64,000 bases of DNA, from positions 1 to 64,000 of the forward strand of contig NZ_JOJE01000056.1 in assembly GCF_000720255.1 (NCBI RefSeq), written 5' to 3'. The stretch is from Streptomyces griseus subsp. griseus (GTDB taxonomy: Bacteria > Actinomycetota > Actinomycetes > Streptomycetales > Streptomycetaceae). This document shows, piece after piece, positions 53,566 through 63,236 of the stretch. The notes under the pieces were generated by a model, which made no database searches, was not told where the DNA came from, and saw only the letters and a list, made by a program, of their open reading frames with translations. The number at the start of each line of letters is the position of its first letter. Position 1 is the stretch's first letter. Made by a program: the position numbers and the translations under genes.

Positions 53566-55845
53566 TCATCGTTCACCGCTCCGGGCAGGCGAGGTCCGCC
53601 GCTTCCGCGCGGTGGAGGGCTGCCAGGCCCGCAATCGCAGGCTGTTGCCCACCACCAGCAGCGAGCTCACCGACATCGCCGCCGCGGCCACCATCGGGTT
53701 GAGCAAGCCCACCATGGCGAGCGGCACCGTCACGACGTTGTAGCCGAAGGCCCACACGAGGTTGACGCGGATCGTGGCCAGAGTGCGCCTGGCCAGCAGG
53801 ACCGCATCCCCGAGGGCCTCGATGTCGCCGCGCACGAGGGTCACGTCGGCGGCACCGATCGCCGCGTCCGTGCCCGTACCCATGGCGATACCCAGGTCGG
53901 CGCCGGCCAGCGCGGCGGCGTCGTTCACCCCGTCGCCGACGACCGCTACCCGGTAGCCCTGCTCCTCCCGCAGCTCGCGTACGAGTTCGGCCTTGCCCTC
54001 GGGCGTGCAGCGGGCGTGCACGTCCTCGATGCCGAGAGCATCGGCGACGGCCCGGGCGGGCGCCTCCCGGTCTCCAGTGGCGAGCACCGGCCGTACGCCG
54101 AGACGCCGCAGCCGCTCCACCGCCCGGTAGCTTCCCGGTCGTACGACGTCACCGACCTCGATCAGCGCCTCGGCCACCCCATCGACCTTCACCAGGACGG
54201 GCGTACGCGCTGCGGCCTCCGCCGCCGGCAGTGCTTCCGCCAGCGCCGGCGGCAACGCGTCGTCCACACCGACGACTTCGACCAGACGTCCCTCGACACG
54301 CCCCTGGACTCCGCGGCCTGCTGCGGCGCTGAAGCCACTCACGTCCGGCAACGGCCGCTCGGGCAGGGTCCGGCGGGCGTACGAGACGATCGCCCGGCCC
54401 AGCGGATGTTCCGAGCCCTGCTCGACCGCCCCGGCCAGCCGCACCACCGTCTCCTTCCCCAGGCCGTCCGGCACCGCGGTGACCCGGGCGACGCTCATGT
54501 GGCCGGAGGTGAGGGTGCCGGTCTTGTCCAGGACCACGGCGTCGAGGTGCTGGAGACCCTCCAGGGCCTGCGGCCCGGTGACCAGGACGCCCAGTTGAGC
54601 ACCCCGGCCGGTGGCGGCCATCAGCGCGGTCGGGGTCGCCAGGCCCAGCGCGCACGGGCAAGCCACGACCAGGACGGCTACGCACGCGGTGACCGCCGCC
54701 TGCGGATCGGCCCCCGCCCCCAGCCAGAACCCGAGCGCTGTGACCGCCAGCGCCAGCACGACGGGTACGAAGACACCGGCCACCGAGTCGGCCAGCCGCT
54801 GCGCCCGCGCCTTGCCGGCCTGCGCCTCGGTCACCAGCCGGGCGATACGTGCGAGCTGGGTGTCGGCGCCGACCGCGGTGGCCCGCACCAGCAGCATTCC
54901 GCCGGCGTTGACGGCCCCGCCGACCACCGCCGAGCCCGGCCCGACCTCGACCGGCTCGCTCTCCCCGGTGACCAGCGACAGGTCCACGGCCGAACTGCCC
55001 TCCACCACCTGCCCGTCGGTGGCGACCCGCTCGCCCGGCCGCACCACGAAGACCTGATCGACGCCCAACTCCTCGATATCAATGAGTCGTTCGCCATCGC
55101 CGTCTCGTACGGAGACCTCCTTGGTGGCCAGGGTGGCCAGCGAGCGGAGCGCCGCCCCCGTCCCGCGACGGGCGCGCGCCTCCAGAAAACGCCCCGCCAG
55201 CACGAACAGCGGTACGCCGACGGCCGCTTCGAGATAGATGTGGGCGACGCCGTCCGGTGCGGAGGGTATGAGGCTGAACGGCATCCGCATGCCGGGATCT
55301 CCGGCGCCGCCGAGGAACAACGCGTAGGCCGACCAGGAGAAGGAAGCCGCCACGCCGAGCGACACGAGCGTGTCCATGGTGGCCGCCGAGTGCCGCAGCC
55401 CGCGTACCGCCCGCTCGTGGAAGGGCCAGGCACCCCACACGGCCACCGGCGCGGTCAGCACGAAACACAGCCACTGCCAGTTGCGGAACTGCAGGGCCGG
55501 CGCCATCGACAGCACCAGAACGGGAAGCGCGAGCAACGCGGTGACCAGCAGCCGTTCCCGCTCCTGCGTCGCCGCCGCGGACTCCGCGTCCTCGGGCTGC
55601 CGTTTCCTGGGCGGTTCGGGCAGGGCCGCCGTGTAACCGGCTTTCTCCACGGTCGCGACGAGTTCCTCGGAGCTGATCCCCGCCGGATGGCTCACCCTGG
55701 CCCGGCCGGTAGCCAGATTGACGCTCGCCGTGACCCCCTCCAGCTTGCCGAGCTTCTTCTCGACACGGGTCACACAGGCAGCACAAGTCATGCCGCCGAC
55801 GGTCAGGTCGGTGGTGACCGAGGCGGTCGCCGGGTCCGCGGCCAT
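53566..55845 (-). CDS. copA: Copper-translocating P1B-type ATPase
   Basis: 759 aa. N-terminal HMA domain with GMTCAAC (residues 18-24); eight TM helices; TGES (293-296) in the actuator; the intramembrane CPC metal site (396-398, VACPCALGLATP); phosphorylation Asp440 in DKTGTLT; SEHPLG (479-483); GDGVND in the hinge. It pumps Cu(I) out of the cytoplasm. Its ATG overlaps the upstream gene's stop (TGATG), so they are coupled. Nothing suggests a silver- or zinc-specific variant. Confidence 0.96.
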   Translation of the reverse strand: MAADPATASVTTDLTVGGMTCAACVTRVEKKLGKLEGVTASVNLATGRARVSHPAGISSEELVATVEKAGYTAALPEPPRKRQPEDAESAAATQERERLLVTALLALPVLVLSMAPALQFRNWQWLCFVLTAPVAVWGAWPFHERAVRGLRHSAATMDTLVSLGVAASFSWSAYALFLGGAGDPGMRMPFSLIPSAPDGVAHIYLEAAVGVPLFVLAGRFLEARARRGTGAALRSLATLATKEVSVRDGDGERLIDIEELGVDQVFVVRPGERVATDGQVVEGSSAVDLSLVTGESEPVEVGPGSAVVGGAVNAGGMLLVRATAVGADTQLARIARLVTEAQAGKARAQRLADSVAGVFVPVVLALAVTALGFWLGAGADPQAAVTACVAVLVVACPCALGLATPTALMAATGRGAQLGVLVTGPQALEGLQHLDAVVLDKTGTLTSGHMSVARVTAVPDGLGKETVVRLAGAVEQGSEHPLGRAIVSYARRTLPERPLPDVSGFSAAAGRGVQGRVEGRLVEVVGVDDALPPALAEALPAAEAAARTPVLVKVDGVAEALIEVGDVVRPGSYRAVERLRRLGVRPVLATGDREAPARAVADALGIEDVHARCTPEGKAELVRELREEQGYRVAVVGDGVNDAAALAGADLGIAMGTGTDAAIGAADVTLVRGDIEALGDAVLLARRTLATIRVNLVWAFGYNVVTVPLAMVGLLNPMVAAAAMSVSSLLVVGNSLRLRAWQPSTARKRRTSPARSGER

Positions 55846-56099
55846 CAGCGTCCTCCCCCGTGCATCCCGTCCATGTCACCCATGTCCGTCCCGGCGCCCC
55901 CGCCGTCCTCGTTACCGCCCCCACTCGTCGCGGTTCCGTGCATGCCCGGTGCGACGGGTCCCGCTGAGGCACCGACGGCGTACGACACCGTGAAGATCAG
56001 GGCCAGCAGCAGGAGGAACCCGCACAGGGCAGGCGGAAGCGCCGCTCCACGCAGCACCGCGCCCGCGCCGGAGAGGGAGGATTGCCGGGACTCGTCCAT
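55845..56099 (-). CDS. Small membrane protein with Met/His-rich tail
   Basis: 84 aa from the ATG at 56099. One TM helix (about 22-42, LCGFLLLLALIFTVSYAVG) is followed by an outside tail rich in Met, Gly, Asp and His (PGMHGTATSGGG, GTDMGDMDGMHGGG). Such tails bind copper loosely. It is coupled to copA by TGATG. It may be a copper-donating or copper-trapping partner of the pump; not a recognised family. Confidence 0.7.
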   Translation of the reverse strand: MDESRQSSLSGAGAVLRGAALPPALCGFLLLLALIFTVSYAVGASAGPVAPGMHGTATSGGGNEDGGGAGTDMGDMDGMHGGGR

Positions 56100-56269
56100 C
56101 AACCGTGTCTCCAGATCACGTCGTACGGCGCCGGTCGGATCGAGCCGTACCCGTCCCAGGAGTCGGACCGGGCCGGGTCCGAGTTCCGAACCTGCGCTGT
56201 GGCTCGCCTCACATTTCCCCGGGGCCCGTCCTACCGACGCTCCCGTCGGCAAGACGGGCAGGGCGTGTG

Positions 56270-57028
56270 CTATTCCGGCCGCGGTCCCGAGGAACGGCCG
56301 CGGACAACGGCGAACCCCGCCGCCGCCAGCCCCAGCACCCCCACGATCAGACCGGCGATGCCGAGTCCGCGGGCCGTCGAATCGCTGCTGGACGCGGTGG
56401 CCGTGGCCGCCTTGCCGTCGTCGGAACCCGCCGTGCTGTTGCTGCTGGTCGGTGCGGCGCTGCCGGCGCCCTCCTCTGCGGCCTTGGCGGTGAGCTTCAG
56501 GACCGGCGCCGGGTTCTCCGGCTCCTCCCCGCCCTGCTCGGCCTCCTCGATCCAGCGGACGGTCTTGCCGTCGGAGTACGTCTGCAGTGCCTTGAAGGTC
56601 AACTGGTCGGTGTCCTCGGGCAGCTGTCCGAAGGCGACGTTGAAGTCCTCGTAGTGACCGGCTTCGATCTTCCCGCCGGTCCAGGTGATCTCGGAGACGG
56701 CGTCGGTGATGGTGCCGTCGTCCGTCTTGACTGGCGTCTTGAGCTTGGTGTTGGTGACCTTGGCGGTCCAGCCGTCCTGCGGGGAGACGAGGACGCCGAG
56801 AACGGGGTGGTCGGTGGGCAGGAAGACCTGCACCTTCGTGGTACTGGCGGTGTTCTCCTCGTTGGGGACGCGGAAGGTCAGGACGCCGTCCGTGGCGCCC
56901 TTGGCGTAGCTGTCGGGGTGGACGGTGACGTGCGCGGAGGCGACGCCGGCTGCGGCAAGGAGCCCTGCGGCGGTCAGAGCGGTGACGGTGCCGGCGCGAC
57001 GCAGGGTGGTGGTGCGTGTCGTGGACAT
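56270..57028 (-). CDS. ycnI: YcnI/DUF1775 copper-binding protein
   Basis: 252 aa if the ATG at 57028 is used. The signal peptide ends in ASA, so the mature protein would begin with His (HVTVHPDSY), the copper ligand known for Bacillus YcnI. The DUF1775 domain spans about 35-180 (VQVFLPTDHPVLGV, TWTGGKIEAGHYEDF). A Ser/Thr-rich linker and a C-terminal TM helix (about 225-245) anchor it outside the cell. The reading frame is open upstream for another 612 nt; see the next entry. Only a weak GGAG lies 12 nt before this ATG. Confidence 0.85.
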   Translation of the reverse strand: MSTTRTTTLRRAGTVTALTAAGLLAAAGVASAHVTVHPDSYAKGATDGVLTFRVPNEENTASTTKVQVFLPTDHPVLGVLVSPQDGWTAKVTNTKLKTPVKTDDGTITDAVSEITWTGGKIEAGHYEDFNVAFGQLPEDTDQLTFKALQTYSDGKTVRWIEEAEQGGEEPENPAPVLKLTAKAAEEGAGSAAPTSSNSTAGSDDGKAATATASSSDSTARGLGIAGLIVGVLGLAAAGFAVVRGRSSGPRPE

Positions 57029-57640
57029 GGGTGACTCGATCTCCGTACAGGAAGGGTTTTCAGGGGGTCGGACTGCGTACGGGATCGATGGGGGTGGTCC
57101 GCGGCGGCTGACCGCGTGGCGCAGCAGAAGCCTTCGCAAAGGGACAGTGTGGGCCGACGTGCGGCAGCTGGCGGGCACGGGCAACGGTGCAGGACCGCCC
57201 TGCCACCAGGCTGCCAGTCCCGGCACGAAGGCGACCGCCTGTCGCAGCAGCGACCACACGGCGGCCTCACCACGCCGCAGCCACCAGGTCAGCAAAACGG
57301 CCGCGCCGAGGTGGGCGGCGGTGGCATGTGGTGTCAGCGCGTGCGTGTGGGTCATCCGCATGCCGTGCATGGCCATCACGGCATGCGGCGGCCAGACGGC
57401 GTGGAAAAGCAGGTGAAGCCCGCCCTGGGATGCCAGCGTCCCAGCGCCGATACCGACCAGCGACCGCTCCCGGCCGCCCAGAAGGCAACCCGCCACGAAG
57501 ATCGGAACGGCCCCGGCGGCCTGTGCCCACAGCGGCGGCGCCGTGCCCGTGGCCAGGGCATGTCCTCCTGCGGCGAGCAGCACACACAGCACGGCGAACA
57601 CCGCCGCGCGCAGGCTCCGCAGCGCCAGGGACCCAGTCAT
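56270..57640 (-). CDS. Apparent fusion: copper-linked membrane protein joined in frame to YcnI
   Basis: From the ATG at 57640 a frame of 456 codons runs without a stop through a membrane protein and into YcnI. The first 190 residues match the protein at 39606-40340 (SLRAAVFAVLCVLLAAGGHA at the start, HAVSRRGPPPSIPYAV at the end), but the stop codon that ends that paralogue is missing here. After residue 190 comes a 14-residue linker, then the YcnI Met at residue 205. Either this is one fused protein, or the stop codon was lost and the second ATG still starts a separate protein. The former signal peptide of YcnI would become an internal, cleavable TM helix. Confidence 0.6.
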   Translation of the reverse strand: MTGSLALRSLRAAVFAVLCVLLAAGGHALATGTAPPLWAQAAGAVPIFVAGCLLGGRERSLVGIGAGTLASQGGLHLLFHAVWPPHAVMAMHGMRMTHTHALTPHATAAHLGAAVLLTWWLRRGEAAVWSLLRQAVAFVPGLAAWWQGGPAPLPVPASCRTSAHTVPLRRLLLRHAVSRRGPPPSIPYAVRPPENPSCTEIESPMSTTRTTTLRRAGTVTALTAAGLLAAAGVASAHVTVHPDSYAKGATDGVLTFRVPNEENTASTTKVQVFLPTDHPVLGVLVSPQDGWTAKVTNTKLKTPVKTDDGTITDAVSEITWTGGKIEAGHYEDFNVAFGQLPEDTDQLTFKALQTYSDGKTVRWIEEAEQGGEEPENPAPVLKLTAKAAEEGAGSAAPTSSNSTAGSDDGKAATATASSSDSTARGLGIAGLIVGVLGLAAAGFAVVRGRSSGPRPE

Positions 57641-57838
57641 GGCACCGGATACTGCCACGCGGCACGAGGCCGTCGGCCTCTGCCCCTGCATGCGCACCAC
57701 CGTCCCGCGAACCCTGGCCGTACCCGGCCCTTCCATACGAGTCGGACACAGACGCTGTTCAGTTCCACCCGATCCGCGTTCAGCCCGGCTCAGGAGAAAT
57801 CTGTCGAACAACCTCTACAGGACGAGGATCATGGCGGA

Positions 57839-59368
57839 ATGGCTGCGTCCCTGTACGACCGGCTGGTGACGGAGGACGAATACCGCCAGCGCATCCGGCG
57901 GCACCGTCCCAGCTCACTGCTGCCCCTGATCGCCGCGGCGGCGCGCTACAGCACACCCGAGCGGCCACAGCCCTGGCTGGAAAGTCCCTCTCTGAAGTAC
58001 ACGCCCTGGGCGCTGGCTGACGCGGCCCGCGTCAGCCTGGCCTACGGCACCGAGCACCTGCGCTCCGAAGCAACCGAGCACGATCTGCTGGAGATCCTGG
58101 CCGCGTACTCCAGCCTGAAGGAACCGACCCTGCACGGCACCGACGCGGACCCCGTCCGCCTGAGGGACTTCATGATGCGCCTGGGCGGCGAGCAGATGGC
58201 CTTCCAGGCGCCGGAGTTCCCCACTCTCGCCCGTACCGCGGCGCTGTACCTGCACACACCGTTCCCCGCACGCCGACAACCCCGCTGCATGGTCCCCGGC
58301 TGGGACACCGAGGTCTTCGGCTGCCCGCTGCCCGACTACGTCGGCACCGCTCAGCTGCTGTGGGGAATGTGCGCTGTTCGACGCCGGGCGTTTCGATCCC
58401 GGGATCTTCGACAGCCCGGACGGGGAGAAGTTCAGCCGCATGGTCAGCCGGGACACGATGCTGCGGGTCGTCGAACGGCACTTCGCCACCGACGTGGCCG
58501 CCGTCAAAGCGATCGAGAAGCGGACCACGCAGAACCTGGCGAGTGTGGCCGGCGGCAAAGCGGCCCAGTTGCGGCGCTTCACCTACAACCCGCTGCTGGG
58601 CCGGCCCGCGGTCACCGGCTTCGGGCCCGGCCTGCTGTGCCCCTCCCCCCAGCTGGTCTGGCGCAAAGCGACCCCGGCAGGCATGTACCACACAGGACGT
58701 GAACACTTCGGACCCGACTTCCTGCAGGAGACCGGCTACCTCTTCGAGGAGTACATCGGCCGCCAGCTCCGTCTGATACCGGACGCCGATGTCGTCTCGG
58801 AGATCACATACCGGGTCAAGCGGAACGAACTGCAGAGCGTCGACTGGATCGTCGTCTTCGACGACCTGGTGCTCCTCGTGGAGGTCAAGTCCATGATGCC
58901 GACCGAGAATGCTCGGCTCGGCCTGCAACTCGAGTCCGCTGAGACCGACAGCAAACTCGCCCGCGCTTACCGCCAGGTCAACTCCACCTCGGCTCAGATC
59001 GACCAGCGCCATCCGGCGTTCGCCGGCATTCCGACCGACCGTCCACGCCAGGCACTGATCGTCACCCTTGAACCGTCACCCTTGAACCGTTCCCCGCCGC
59101 CAACGCCAACCTGCCCCATCTCGACCTGCCCAACGCCGACATTCCGACCACGGTCGTCGCAGCCCACGAAGTCGAACGTCTGGTGACCCTGACCGACACC
59201 ACACCCAGCGCTCTGCTCCTGGAACGGGCGGCCGACCCTCAACTCTCCACCTGGGCTCTCAACGAATGCCTCAATGGACACGAGGGTGACCGCAATCCGC
59301 TCCTCGATCAGGGATGGGCGTCCTACCCCTGGGCAACCGGCAGGCTGCCGACCTCGGACACGGCGTAG
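57839..59368 (+). pseudogene. PD-(D/E)XK nuclease-like gene, frameshifted twice
   Basis: Three consecutive frames make one protein of about 500 aa. Frame 1 (57839 to about 58363) begins MAASLYDRLVTEDEYR and ends QLLWG. Frame 2 (to about 59090) reads CALFDAGRFDPGIFD, QETGYLFEEYIGRQL, SVDWIVVFDDLVLLVEVKS. Frame 3 (to the TAG at 59366) reads FPAANANLPHLDLP, then LTDTTPSALLLERAADPQL. The D-x-I-V...L-V-E-V-K arrangement is that of restriction-endonuclease-like nucleases. The second break is an exact 14-bp duplication (59063-59090), so inactivation is recent. Start ribosome site weak. Function unknown. Confidence 0.75.
59063..59090. repeat. Exact 14-bp tandem duplication causing a frameshift
   Basis: CACCCTTGAACCGT occurs twice in tandem (59063-59076 and 59077-59090). 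Removing one copy restores the reading frame of the nuclease-like gene. Confidence 0.95.
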
Positions 59369-59399
59369 TCCATGTGCCGCGGACCCGCATGCCCTGGCA

Positions 59400-59650
59400 G
59401 CTGCTACACGCGCGGCCGACGGTGACTGCCGGTGATCACCTCCGCGGCCACCCAGGTGGAAGCCGGCCACCCGCGGATCAACCGCCCCGCCCTGAAGTGG
59501 ACCCTCTCGCGCCTCGTCGTCGAACCGGTCCCCGAACCTCTCGCCCGCCACGCCGCCGCCCCTGCTCACCGACACGGGCCTGCACGGCCACAAGTACGCC
59601 ATCGACGCCATGCTCAGCGCCACCGCCCTCGCCGCCCCCGGACCCGACAC
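59400..59650 (+). pseudogene. PIN-domain (VapC-type) toxin remnant
   Basis: One frame reads AATQVEAGHPRINRPALKW, LSRLVVEPVPEPLARHAA; another then reads LLTDTGLHGHKYAIDAMLSATALAAPGP (split as LLTDTGLHGHKYAI and DAMLSATALAAPGP). Together they resemble a single PIN-domain protein with a frameshift near 59560 and loss of both ends. No antitoxin gene was found next to it. Confidence 0.65.
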
Positions 59651-59749
59651 AAACGCCCAACTGAGATCGATGAAGAAGGCCCACACTGATAGCGCCCCGA
59701 CGACGTGGAACAAAGCCTTGGGACGCGGACGCTCCGCCAGCCGTCTTCG

Positions 59750-60270
59750 AAAAACTTTCTGCTCCGAGGTCATCCGCTGGCCAAGCGTCAGCCCTGGCAC
59801 GGCCATGGAGAAGACAGGCTGGCACCGCTGGCCGAGCAGGACCGTTCGCTGTGGAACGCCGGGCGCATCCACAGCGCCGTCACTCTGATCGAACGGGCCG
59901 CCGCGATGCGCCGCCCGGGTCCGTACCGGATTGAGGCCGCCATCGCCGCCGTCCACTGCGAAGCCCCCAGCGCAGGTCACCGACTGGCATCAGCTACTGA
60001 AGCTGTACGAAACCTGCTGCTCGCCGTCGATCCCTCCCCGGTCGTCCGCCTGAGCCGGGCCGTCGTCGTCAGTCACACCGACGGGCCGGCCGCCGCCCTG
60101 GCCCAGGTCGAGGCCTGACCGACCGGCTCGGTCGCACCACCTCTTCCACGCCGGGCGTCGCTTCTGCGCGACCTCGGCCGCACCGACGATGCCCGGCAGG
60201 CCGACGAGCAGGCACTGCAGCTCACCGCCAACCCCGCCGAACGCACTCTGCTCACCGCCCGACTCAGTGG
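59750..60270 (+). pseudogene. ECF42-type sigma factor C-terminal remnant
   Basis: Pieces in different frames match the C-terminal extension of ECF42 sigma factors: LAEQDRSLWNAGRIHSAVTL, RRPGPYRIEAAIAAVHCEAP, then (other frame) QVTDWHQLLKLYE, then LLLAVDPSPVVRLSRAVVV with DGPAAALAQVEA, and finally LRDLGRTDDARQADEQALQL, TANPAERTLLTARL. At least three frame changes and no region 2 or 4 remain. Confidence 0.72.
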
Positions 60271-60459
60271 TGGCTACGACACCGCACGGCCTCCCGCAGT
60301 GAGGGCTGCCTCGTCGCCGCGCCCTTGTCACCCCCGCCTGCATTGCAGGGCCTCACGAGTAAGGGATGACCACTCCAGCGCGGACTCGGGGCACGCGTGA
60401 CCACTTGCAGAGAGAAATACGGTGCCATGGTCGAAGCCTCGCCGGTGTGCGGCCGGTGA

Positions 60460-63228
60460 TCAAACGAAGAGTGCCAGTACGGCGGCGAGCACGGTGAGAA
60501 CGGCCAGCGAACCGATGGCGGCCTGGCTGACACGGACACGGCGCCGCAAGTGGCGGCTCAACAGGATGTAGTCGCGCTCGTCGGCGACGATGTCTGTGGG
60601 GTTTAATGCCATCCTGCGTTCGGCCTCCGCGAGGTCGGCACCGGGCAACAGGCGGGCAGGGTCGCGATGCTGAATCTCCCAGCGGTTGAGGTCAGCCCGC
60701 AGTGCTTCCTGCCAGAGACGGAAGTCCCGGGACTCGACGAGCCAGTGCCCAAGGGCCGGCCAGAGTCTGATCAGCGCCTCGTGCGCCAGATCGACGATCT
60801 CCTCCTGGACCGCGCCACCTGGGGCGGGTGAGAGCACAACGAGCCTACCGGCGGCCAACTTCTTCGCTACCTCCATGATTTCAGGAGCGAGGTTGGCGGC
60901 ACGCGCGGATCGAGGGGAGAACGTGTCACCGTCACCGGGCCGGGCCAGCTGTATGAACAACCGTCGAGCACACTCTTGTTGACCTTCGGGCAGTTCGGAG
61001 AGCACCCGTTCCGCGTATGTGACCGCACAGCCCGGTACGCCGCCCAAGAAGTCGTAGGCGGCGTGGGTGAGCGTCGAGCGGGTGCGACGGGTCCATAGCT
61101 CGGTGAGGGCGAACTGGACGAGTGGCATCCGCCCGGGCTCGTTGCATGAATCCGCGACAATCCGTTCAGGTAGTCCCGGCTCGAACCACAGCCCCGGCAC
61201 GGCGTCGACGGGCGCGGATATCGCACGCCCCAGGTCGTTGACGGCCAGCGGGGCCAGGAACTGCACGGCGTCGCCGACGAGGTCGAACGCGTCGGGCGTC
61301 ACCAGCAGGTCGAGGGAGGCGGGCCGCGCGGTGGCGACCACCCGCAGCACCGCCGCGCAGTCCTGGCCTGACAGGGCGGCGAGCAGCGTGAGCAGGTCTC
61401 GCGCGGCGGCAGGCTCGGCGTCCGCGTACTCCTCGAGTTGATCGACGAAGAGGATGTGCCCGGGGCCTTCTGCGCAGGCGAGGATTTTGCCGCGCAGTTC
61501 GGCGGGTGCGTTGCCGCCGAACTCCAGGAGCTGTGTCAGTTCCTCACTCTTGGCGAGCCGTTCGACCTCGCCGAGCTCCGGCTCCAGGGTGTTGGTCAGG
61601 GCCTTGGCGAGAGCTTCGGACGCCGGCACCCCGGGCAACGGCCGCAGCTCGGATACGCTCATGCCCTGGGCTCGCAGCCTGGGCAGCAGCCCTGCCAGTA
61701 CGAGGGACGACTTTCCGCACCCCGAAGGCCCCGCCACCAGTGTCACGCTCTGCCTGAGCACAGCCGTGTACAGGCGGTCGGTGTCACTTTCGCGGCCGAA
61801 GAAGAACTCCGCGTCGTCCTCCGTGAACGCCGCGAGCCCTGGGAACGGACATCGCTGCTGGAGCGTCTGTTCGTGAACCAGGTCGGCCAGCGGCGCCAGA
61901 TACGCGGTGCGCTCCTCGCCCCCGTGCACGGCGACCGTCATCCCGACGACGCCGTCCAGCGTCTCGTCCCAGACCGGCGCCCCGCTGAAGCCTGCTCCGA
62001 TGGCTGGCCCTGGCTCCTGCGCCTCCATCTGTACCCAGCCCGATGCCTGCTGCGCACGCAGTGTGCCCGATACCCATACGCCGTCGTCGTAGGAGCGCGG
62101 GAACCCGAACACCCGGAACGGGTGCTGCCATACGTCGGCTGCGTCGACAAGCGGCGCCGGCCAACTGTCGTCGACTACTCCATCGAGCCGCAGCAGAGCC
62201 ATATCCTCTCCGCCGCGTCGCCAGGACACGACCCTAGCCCTGGCCTTGGGACAGCCTCTGAGCCGCGGGAAGTCGAGTTCCACCCAGGAGTTGCTGGGCA
62301 CCGGCTCCGCATGGCGCATCCCGAGTGCCATCGTGATGACGTGCGCACAGGTACACACCACGTCGGCGGCGACGAGGAACCCGGAACCGACCAGGTCACC
62401 GGTGGCCGAGTAAATGCGCACCTGCGACGCGGCGAGCGTCGGGCCCGCCCCATTGGGCCGATGCCCCAGGGGTACCAGGGCATGGGCGCGGTTACGGGCG
62501 ATGCAGATCCGCCCTGCTGTGTTGCGGTTCTGCTTCTGCGGCAACGGGCGTGACGCGGCATCGAGTTCGGTGTAGATCTTGTGGTAAAGAATCTCCATGT
62601 CGAGCAGTTCACCGGCGCCCGTCACCCCCTTCTTGAGGGTGTCGAGCAGCGCACCGGTGAAGGCGGTGAACTCCTCCCCGGGCTCGGCGCGGGCCTCAGC
62701 CGTCTCCGAGGCAGCGGTGATGACGCAGGTGCCCTCCACGACGGCTTTGTCGACGACGTCTGTTGCCTCGCTGCTGCCCATCGCGCCCACCAGCGCCCGG
62801 GCACTGAAGCAGCAGTCGATCAGTACTACCTTCTTCTCGGCGCGACTGCTGTGGATGGCGCGCCTCAGGTCATCGAAGCGAAGCGCTGAGCGGACGCGGT
62901 GACTTCCCTTGCTCGACTCCGCAAGGGCCAGGTACAGCTCCCCGGTCAGCGGGTCGATCAGGCCGTGCCCCGCGTAGTACACGACCAGTGTGTCAACGGC
63001 GCTTGCTGCAGCTCGCTCAACCGCGTCCAAGATATCGTCGCTGCGGGGCAGTTGGGCCAGCACTTCAATCCGATCCTCCGGCACACCCCAGACGCTGGGG
63101 TCGGCCAGTAGGTCCCGAAGGCTGGTGAGGTTGTTCCTAACGGCGGGCAGATCCTCCAGTGCGGTGAAACTGTGGCAGCCGATCAGGACTACGTTGGAGG
63201 CGTCGATCCGGGAGATCGCGTCAGCCAT
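60460..63228 (-). CDS. Caspase / trypsin-like / nSTAND NTPase membrane protein (predicted conflict effector)
   Basis: 922 aa. Domains in order: caspase-like (about 12-240) with His88 in YYAGHG and Cys140 in LIDCCFSA; trypsin-like (about 268-450) with His296 in CTCAHVI, Asp342 in EDMALLRLD and Ser415 in GAGFSGAPV; a STAND-type NTPase (about 460-890) opening CPFPGLAAFTEDDAEFFFGRE (split as CPFPGLAAFTEDD and AEFFFGRE), Walker A GPSGCGKSS (500-508), Walker B HILFVDQLEE (591-600); a final TM helix (about 902-921) two residues before the stop. Both protease sites look intact. Related actinobacterial proteins usually continue after the helix with WD40-like repeats; none remain here. Eight nucleotides separate it from the upstream EACC1-like gene. 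Inferred role: NTP-controlled defence or cell-suicide protease. Confidence 0.88.
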   Translation of the reverse strand: MADAISRIDASNVVLIGCHSFTALEDLPAVRNNLTSLRDLLADPSVWGVPEDRIEVLAQLPRSDDILDAVERAAASAVDTLVVYYAGHGLIDPLTGELYLALAESSKGSHRVRSALRFDDLRRAIHSSRAEKKVVLIDCCFSARALVGAMGSSEATDVVDKAVVEGTCVITAASETAEARAEPGEEFTAFTGALLDTLKKGVTGAGELLDMEILYHKIYTELDAASRPLPQKQNRNTAGRICIARNRAHALVPLGHRPNGAGPTLAASQVRIYSATGDLVGSGFLVAADVVCTCAHVITMALGMRHAEPVPSNSWVELDFPRLRGCPKARARVVSWRRGGEDMALLRLDGVVDDSWPAPLVDAADVWQHPFRVFGFPRSYDDGVWVSGTLRAQQASGWVQMEAQEPGPAIGAGFSGAPVWDETLDGVVGMTVAVHGGEERTAYLAPLADLVHEQTLQQRCPFPGLAAFTEDDAEFFFGRESDTDRLYTAVLRQSVTLVAGPSGCGKSSLVLAGLLPRLRAQGMSVSELRPLPGVPASEALAKALTNTLEPELGEVERLAKSEELTQLLEFGGNAPAELRGKILACAEGPGHILFVDQLEEYADAEPAAARDLLTLLAALSGQDCAAVLRVVATARPASLDLLVTPDAFDLVGDAVQFLAPLAVNDLGRAISAPVDAVPGLWFEPGLPERIVADSCNEPGRMPLVQFALTELWTRRTRSTLTHAAYDFLGGVPGCAVTYAERVLSELPEGQQECARRLFIQLARPGDGDTFSPRSARAANLAPEIMEVAKKLAAGRLVVLSPAPGGAVQEEIVDLAHEALIRLWPALGHWLVESRDFRLWQEALRADLNRWEIQHRDPARLLPGADLAEAERRMALNPTDIVADERDYILLSRHLRRRVRVSQAAIGSLAVLTVLAAVLALFV

Positions 63229-63236
63229 ACGGGACT

